DNA of 24,676 nt from the NCBI RefSeq assembly GCF_000400465.1, contig NW_008806306.1, forward strand, positions 1 through 24,676, given 5' to 3'. Position 1 is the first letter of the stretch; each line of letters opens with the position of its first letter. Of the stretch, positions 19,899-24,676 are shown piece after piece. The DNA comes from Wallemia ichthyophaga EXF-994 (taxonomy: Eukaryota > Basidiomycota > Wallemiomycetes > Wallemiales > Wallemiaceae). The notes under the pieces are model-generated. The model ran no database searches. It saw only the letters and a list, made by a program, of their open reading frames with translations, and was not told the DNA's origin. Made by a program: the position numbers and the translations under genes.

Positions 19899-20388
19899 TT
19901 TAATGATTATTGATTGTGTTGTATTCGCTACGTTTAGATTCTTGGTTCTACTTCTTGCGCTTTCAAGTCTTATAACACTAAATTAAAATTTCACACAAGG
20001 TGCAGTGATGATAGTAGACGAGCTAGAGCGTGATCAAGTATTTGTAAAGCATTTGAAATTTATTCCAAGTTTGAAACATATCTTTATTGGTTTCCGTATC
20101 TCATTCCTTTTCGGGTCTGCTATGTCAAGCTCTGAATTTGCTATGAAAATTTGAGCGTGTAATCGTTTGCAGCACAAATCTTGACTATTCTCAAATGCTG
20201 CTTCCGATAATGACTCATCCTTTATAAAATCAAGCATGCGTTTTATCCCAACACACTGTCTCATAATGCACGTCTTCTCTCCTCTGAAAATTTGCTCACC
20301 AAATTATTAGCTGAAATACATAGATTAGGAAACAAAGATCACTATCAAATTAAGATATCATGAGAAAGACTTTTATTTAAAGAAATCA
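19899..20388. other. Intergenic region between the SUR7-family gene and the SDR gene
   Basis: 490 bp holding the promoter of the SUR7-family gene and the 3' flank of the SDR gene, both on the minus strand. A 76-codon minus-strand frame (20034-20264) starts with ATG but resembles nothing I know. It is AT-rich, and I see nothing else. Confidence 0.5.
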
Positions 20389-21476
20389 CTACCAAGTCTC
20401 ATATCCACCGCTGACTTTCACATCAGATCCTTGAACGAAGCTGCTGGCTGAGGACAGTAACCACACAGCTGCACCACGTAGCTCATGACTGTAAAAGTGG
20501 TTAGTTACGGTCATTATCAATGTATCAAGAACTCACTGTATACCAAGACGCTGCATGGGTGATCCACTCTCCCACTTCTCTTTCAATCCAGGATTCTGCG
20601 CAAACACAGCTTCCGTCATATTGGTTGAGAAATGACCAGGCGAGATGCAATTCACTCTGATATCGTCCGGACCAAGCTCTGCAGCCATTGAACGAGCCAT
20701 CTGGAGAACAGCACTTTTAGCACTATTGTAGCCAACCCAATGTTGATCGCGGTTTGTTATAGATCCACTCATACTGGCTATCATAGCGATCGAGCCTGTT
20801 TGCTTGTACTTCTTCATCTGCCTAGCTACGCCTTGACTTGTGTAGAGAACACCGCCAGCATTGATTCGCATAATTCTCTCGAATGCTTCAGAGGGATAAT
20901 CACTGCAGTCGTAGGTCTCTAGAATTGCCGCAGCGCATACAGCTCCATTGATACCGCCTTCCTCTTCGCCTATTTTGTCACAGAGAGCGAAGACAGCTTT
21001 CTGATCAGAAACATCGATTTGGTGGTATATTAAGCGACTTCCGAGCGCGCTGACGTAGTCTTGCACAGCTTTAAATGTCGTGTTAGGGGATGCTGCCATG
21101 TCGAACACATGCACGTTTGCACCAGCTTCACAAAGCGATTGTGCAATCTCTAAACCGAGACCGCCTGCTCCTCCAGATACAACTGTACACTTTGATCGAG
21201 TTAGATCTGAATTCAAGTTAAACCAATTTGACTCACTTTGCCCTCTAGTGAAAATTCGTTGAAAATATCCCTCGTGGCTTCGCGTTTGCCTTGAGCGTGC
21301 TGCAAAGCAGCTTCATTACCAATAACACGACCACCGGGCAGCCTGCCTTTAGCATTAGGGGCTGATGGAGCGTGTGTGAATGGGGAGGGTATCGGTGTCT
21401 TAAGTACTGCTGAGCTTTTGAAGGTGCGAGTGGGCTTGAAACTTCTGTTATTTCTGAATGCTCTTGTTAAGATCAT
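20389..21476 (-). CDS. Short-chain dehydrogenase/reductase with presequence-like N-terminus (polyol/sugar dehydrogenase-like)
   Basis: Exons (minus) 21237-21476, 20537-21189 and 20389-20488 give 330 aa. Residues 1-80 form an extension; its first about 40 residues (MILTRAFRNNRSFKPTRTFK...) lack acidic residues and look mitochondrial. The Rossmann fold starts with VVSGGAGGLG (84-92; Ser in place of the usual Thr). The catalytic motif is Y234-x-x-x-K238 (YNSAK) with a preceding Ser in IASMSGS, and the end is SSFVQGSDVKVSGGYETW. The text resembles D-arabinitol/xylulose/mannitol dehydrogenases of fungi, which would link it to polyol metabolism, but the substrate is inference. It is divergent from the Ayr1-like SDR at 21851. 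Confidence 0.88.
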
Positions 21477-21532
21477 AGTTAAGTGATAAAGCGTTCGCTG
21501 CGGTGTGGAAGCGTCTTATACTCTCAGATCAC

Positions 21533-21542
21533 ACCGGCCGGT
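21533..21542. promoter_or_regulatory. Palindrome ACCGGCCGGT in the SDR divergent promoter
   Basis: A perfect 10-bp palindrome carrying abutting CGG/CCG half-sites, the recognition triplets of Zn2Cys6 factors. Ten-base palindromes are common by chance, so this is only a candidate. Confidence 0.25.
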
Positions 21543-21812
21543 CATATGAACAATCGGGCCATTCTGGAGAAATGTTGAATGATTTCAAAAACCTTTGAAT
21601 CTAAGTAGTAGAATTAGTGAGAATACTGGAAGAACAAAGCGATTGCTTCGTCCATGTCGTCTGTTTGGCGTGTTGTCGGCGCTGCGGTGAAATGGTGGCG
21701 GAGGTGGCTAAATAGAGTTGTAATTGAGTTTTACATGAGAACTTAAAATATTATCCAATTGTCGTTGATTTTTGATCGGATTAAAACAGTGAAACTCTTG
21801 CCGACAAGCCAC

Positions 21813-21832
21813 CAAGGAATTTCAAGGAATTT
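21813..21832 (+). repeat. 10-bp tandem repeat CAAGGAATTT x2 next to the Ayr1-like start
   Basis: Two perfect units followed by a partial third (CAAATT). It gives GAA triplets ten bases apart, the spacing seen in gapped heat-shock elements, but the intervening TTC triplets are out of register. It sits in the probable 5' UTR. Confidence 0.5.
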
Positions 21833-21850
21833 CAAATTATCTTCAACTCA

Positions 21851-22761
21851 ATGGCAAGAACAGTATTGATCACTGGATGTAGTCAAGGTTAGCTCAACTA
21901 TTGCCCTCTAATATTTCTGGCATTCCTAACACTCTATTAGATGGCATCGGTGAATCGCTCGCTATAAGCTTCCAAAGAGCAAATTGCGAGGTTATAGCCA
22001 CCGCTAGAGATGCCTGCAAAATGAAAAGACTCGCGGAATCTGGAATCAGAACGCTGGAAATCGATATATCCAGTGACGACAGTGTAAACGCTGCTGTTCA
22101 GAAGCTCGCAGAAGAAAATATATCCATAGATATACTCGTAAATAACGCCGGTATAATAAACAACGGGCCTTTGGTTGAAACTTCCTTAGATACCGCCCAG
22201 AAGGTTATCAACACCAACGTCATCGGCTCCTTCCGTCTCACAAAGGCGCTCGTACCCTCTATGATTAAGTCAAAAGAAGGCCTCGTTATAAATGTCAGCT
22301 CTGTCGTAGGCGAAGTTCCTCTTCCTTTCGGTGGTTTTTACGCTATAAGCAAATCAGCCTTGAATACCCTTTCAACAGTCTTGCGTACAGAGCTAGAACC
22401 ATTCAATATCAAAGTCATGGTCCTCGAGCCAGGCGCTGTGAAGAGCAACATTGCGAATAATCACCTTCCATACACTGCTTCCGAGGCATCTCCGTACCAT
22501 CCTATTAAAGACTTGATTGCAAACAGATTGCAACTCTCTCAAATACACTCAACAGCGCCTGGAAGAGAAGCCTTTGCCGATGACGTCGTTCGATACGCTC
22601 TCAAAAGGTCACCACCAAAGCTTCTCATCACAGGAGGCAAAGCGTGGCTCTTCAAGATACTCACAAAGTTACCCTCGTCTCTTGTGCAATGGCTTTTTTC
22701 ATATAGATTCGGCTTGAAAAAGCTCAAGAACATTGTATCTACTCAGCGCAAGACCAATTGA
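21851..22761 (+). CDS. Short-chain dehydrogenase, Ayr1-like (1-acyl-dihydroxyacetone-phosphate reductase type)
   Basis: Exons 21851-21887 and 21941-22761 give 285 aa; yeast Ayr1 is of similar size. The intron (53 bp, GTTAGC...CTATTAG, branch CCTAAC) restores the cofactor motif TGCSQDGIG (8-16). Further motifs are NNAG (80-83), INVSSVVG and the catalytic Y146-x-x-x-K150 (YAISK). The C-terminus (AWLFKILTKLPSSLVQWLFS) is an amphipathic or membrane-associated segment followed by a basic tail, fitting a lipid-droplet or ER protein. Ayr1 uses NADPH to reduce acyl-DHAP in phospholipid synthesis; related fungal SDRs act on other lipids or retinoid-like compounds, so the substrate is not certain. Confidence 0.88.
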
Positions 22762-22936
22762 AATGCTTTGTAATATATCACTAAATACACTCTATAGCAA
22801 GATAAATAGGAATGGTTTGAGGTGAGACTGATGTCATCGTCAGTACTTCCATCTCTGAGTATTTTTATGTGGGAATGCAGAGAGTATATAGTTGAATTTG
22901 ATGCGATAAAATTGCTTGGAGAATCGTAAACTTTGT
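22762..22936. other. Convergent intergenic gap
   Basis: 175 bp between the Ayr1-like stop and the glucan-synthase stop; it holds only the two 3' flanks. AT-rich with no clear structure. Confidence 0.5.
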
Positions 22937-24676
22937 TTACCAGCTAAAGAAAATGTCCTTGTAAATCAATGGAATGAAAATAGTTGAAAGCAAACAACCC
23001 ATAATGATAAAATAGATGAATCCATACTTGTAGAATACTCTTCTCCGCTCCATCTGGATCTTGCGTGAGTAAAGCGGTGGTCTGATCTGCTTGGATGGTT
23101 TAAGCCAGAACAATGCGATCGAATGTATCCTGTCAAATCCTGGTATAAGTGTTGGAATTGCGAGTATGAGGAATAAAATGTGACATGTCAGAAAGTCAGC
23201 CGTGAAGAGCGAGCATTCTGCAATCTTTGCGAAGAATTCTCTCAGTGGATGCGTCATAATATGCTGACCTAGCCCCGTGTACCACCATTTACCGCTCCAC
23301 CAAGCTCTGTTTGTCTCATCATTCTTGATTTCCCTGCTAAGGAAGGTGGCTATTATTGACTTAACGAATGCTCTTTGAATCGCCATTGAAGTAATGATAC
23401 CGAGGATGGTTGAACTTCCTCTCCAGTTTTCCAAAAACCATAAATATTCAAATGTGGCAATCTGACCAAGCACCGCAAATGCATGAACAGTTGCAGCCAC
23501 CATAGCTGGATATTTTTGCCAAAGTCCAGTCAGCTTCCTCCCGTAAAAGAATGACAGCATAAACCCAGTGAGTAGTACCATCGCATTAAGAAGAAGTGGA
23601 ATAAACGTAACGTGGAGTATTCTGATGAGCATGCTTGGCTTAACGACGTACTCATTGTTGATGGAATTCATGAACATGTAAGCTATGACGAAAATCAGGG
23701 CCATAAAACACGGCCAGATTATCTCCGAGAACAACACCACCTGCCAACCTGCCTTGGCGCTGTCATCCAAGTATTTTTCAGATGGTAGACCCAGTATCTT
23801 TTTCCGATAACCTGTAACACGAGTACGTGACATCCTACAGAAACTGATCCATGAGTTGGCATGGGTCTTTGAATTGCCTCTCGACATCCAGTGGAGGAAT
23901 TCTCTATAATCTATGATAAAATCATATAAAGAAAATTGATGAGGGTTGAATGCAAATGGTGCAAGTCTAAAAAATGAATCAATATTGCGAAGAGGTTGAA
24001 TAACTTCAAGCACTCACGCCAATGCCAATCCAGAAAACAAGAAGTATAATAGATGCGGAACCCACATCGTAAGCGATATGAAAGTAAGCATCAGCAGCGT
24101 TCGCATACCCATGTATATACTAGGACCAGCAAATCGCGAGAAAAGTAAAGGAAATGATATTCTGGTAGTAGCGAAACCACGTCCGGTGGCAATATATCTC
24201 GCACCACCGAATGTTAACGATGTAACAATCTGTTTAACGGTTAGAAAACTCAACTATGTGGAAAATACCTACAGAGTGACGATAGATTTGTGTTGAAAAC
24301 ACCTCGAAAACTGGGGAAAGTGATAAAAATTGCTTTGTCAACCTGATAAACGCCTTCCATGCACCTCTATCCATGAGCTCGTGCATAAACAGCGGCAGGA
24401 AAGCAATCATGAAGACCAAAAAGATGGAAACGATCGTACGCTTGATCCATTCATAAACCGGGTAAAGATTGTAGCAACCAGGCTGCCCACCCACGTAATC
24501 TCCATTTTCATCGTGTTTGCAGTCTTCTAGTGTCGCATTCAGCGTACCAAGGAATACCACTAAGGTTACATCAGTAAATATAATGAACGAGAGCGGAAAT
24601 CCACTTACTTGTTACTGTAATTATTTGTACGGAAAATATAACTAGTGTGTTGTTTACGTGGAAACCACCATGACCG
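22937..24676 (-). CDS. 1,3-beta-glucan synthase, C-terminal part (partial, enters from right edge)
   Basis: Exons (minus) 24609-24676, 24273-24559, 24018-24229 and 22937-23966 give 531 aa plus stop, starting mid-gene at GHGGFHVNN. The introns (49, 43 and 51 bp) are fixed by exact length agreement with yeast Fks1 around each junction (FSTQIYRHSIVTSLTFGGAR; LAPFAFNPHQF). Family hallmarks: RFAGPSIYMGMR, FNPHQFSLYDFIIDYREFL, WMSRGNSKTHANSWI, HDETN-like KNDETNRAWWSGKWW, FWLKPSKQIRPPLYS, and multiple TM helices. It is the C-terminal membrane domain of a GT48 enzyme, ending KDIFFSW, without the long hydrophilic tail of yeast Fks1. It is on the same strand as the left-edge FKS1 segment, about 19.5 kb away. 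Confidence 0.95.

Larger units (their letters stand above)
21477..21850. promoter_or_regulatory. Divergent promoter shared by two SDR genes
   Basis: 374 bp between the two start codons. It holds the palindrome ACCGGCCGGT (21533-21542), about 57 bp from the left start, and a 10-bp tandem repeat CAAGGAATTT x2 (21813-21832), 18 bp before the right start. No gene lies inside. Confidence 0.6.

Noticed and set aside
20034-20264. 76-codon minus-strand ATG frame between two minus-strand genes
   Set aside because: Plausible length but no similarity that I recognise, AT-rich, and no splice partners; not enough to call a gene.
21813-21832. Heat-shock element in the GAATTTC tandem repeat
   Set aside because: GAA and TTC triplets are separated by one base rather than two, so the canonical nGAAnnTTCn pattern is not met; kept only as a tandem repeat.

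Overview
The window reads as nuclear DNA of a compact-genome fungus, most likely a basidiomycete. It is gene-dense. Introns are short, about 43-57 bp, with GTGAGT/GTAAGT-type donors, CTAAC/CTCAC-like branch sites and CAG/TAG acceptors. The genes are conserved fungal types: two beta-1,3-glucan synthases, a SUR7/PalI-family protein, fungal-type NADP glutamate dehydrogenase, frequenin, MCM3 and a Prp2-type helicase. Wallemia-like yeasts would fit such compactness, but that is inference. I see no transposon, CRISPR array, rRNA or tRNA gene. All intron boundaries below were read by eye from splice signals, reading frame and agreement with recalled protein families.

Layout, left to right. 1-3460 (-): N-terminal 1104 codons of a beta-1,3-glucan synthase (FKS1), running off the left edge. 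4104-5804 (+): a single-pass membrane protein with a Ser-rich ectodomain and an Ala/Gly-rich tail. 5915-9226 (+): a DEAH-box splicing helicase (Prp2/Cdc28/DHX16 type) that hides two stop-free introns. 9315-11147 (+): a RING-H2 protein with a second zinc-ligand cluster at its C-terminus. 11430-12148 (+): frequenin/NCS1, four exons. 12873-14618 (+): NADP-glutamate dehydrogenase, whose first exon is only the ATG. 15447-15683 (-): a small, probably mitochondrial protein. 16059-18866 (+): MCM3, with the start codon itself split by an intron and an ACGCGT (MCB) box just upstream. 18967-19898 (-): a four-TM SUR7/PalI-family protein. 20389-21476 (-): a short-chain dehydrogenase with a presequence-like N-terminus. 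21851-22761 (+): an Ayr1-like short-chain dehydrogenase, divergent from the previous gene. 22937-24676 (-): the C-terminal 531 codons of a beta-1,3-glucan synthase entering from the right edge.

Functionally this is mostly a housekeeping neighbourhood: cell wall (two FKS segments), cell cortex (SUR7-like), splicing, replication licensing, calcium signalling, nitrogen assimilation and two oxidoreductases. There is no operon logic. The best candidates for something new are about gene structure and regulation: cryptic in-frame introns inside a splicing-factor gene, introns at or inside start codons, an arginine-rich mitochondrial-type peptide encoded within the first GDH intron, an 18-bp perfect palindrome upstream of GDH, the unusual double zinc-cluster RING protein, and complementary FKS halves at the two window edges.
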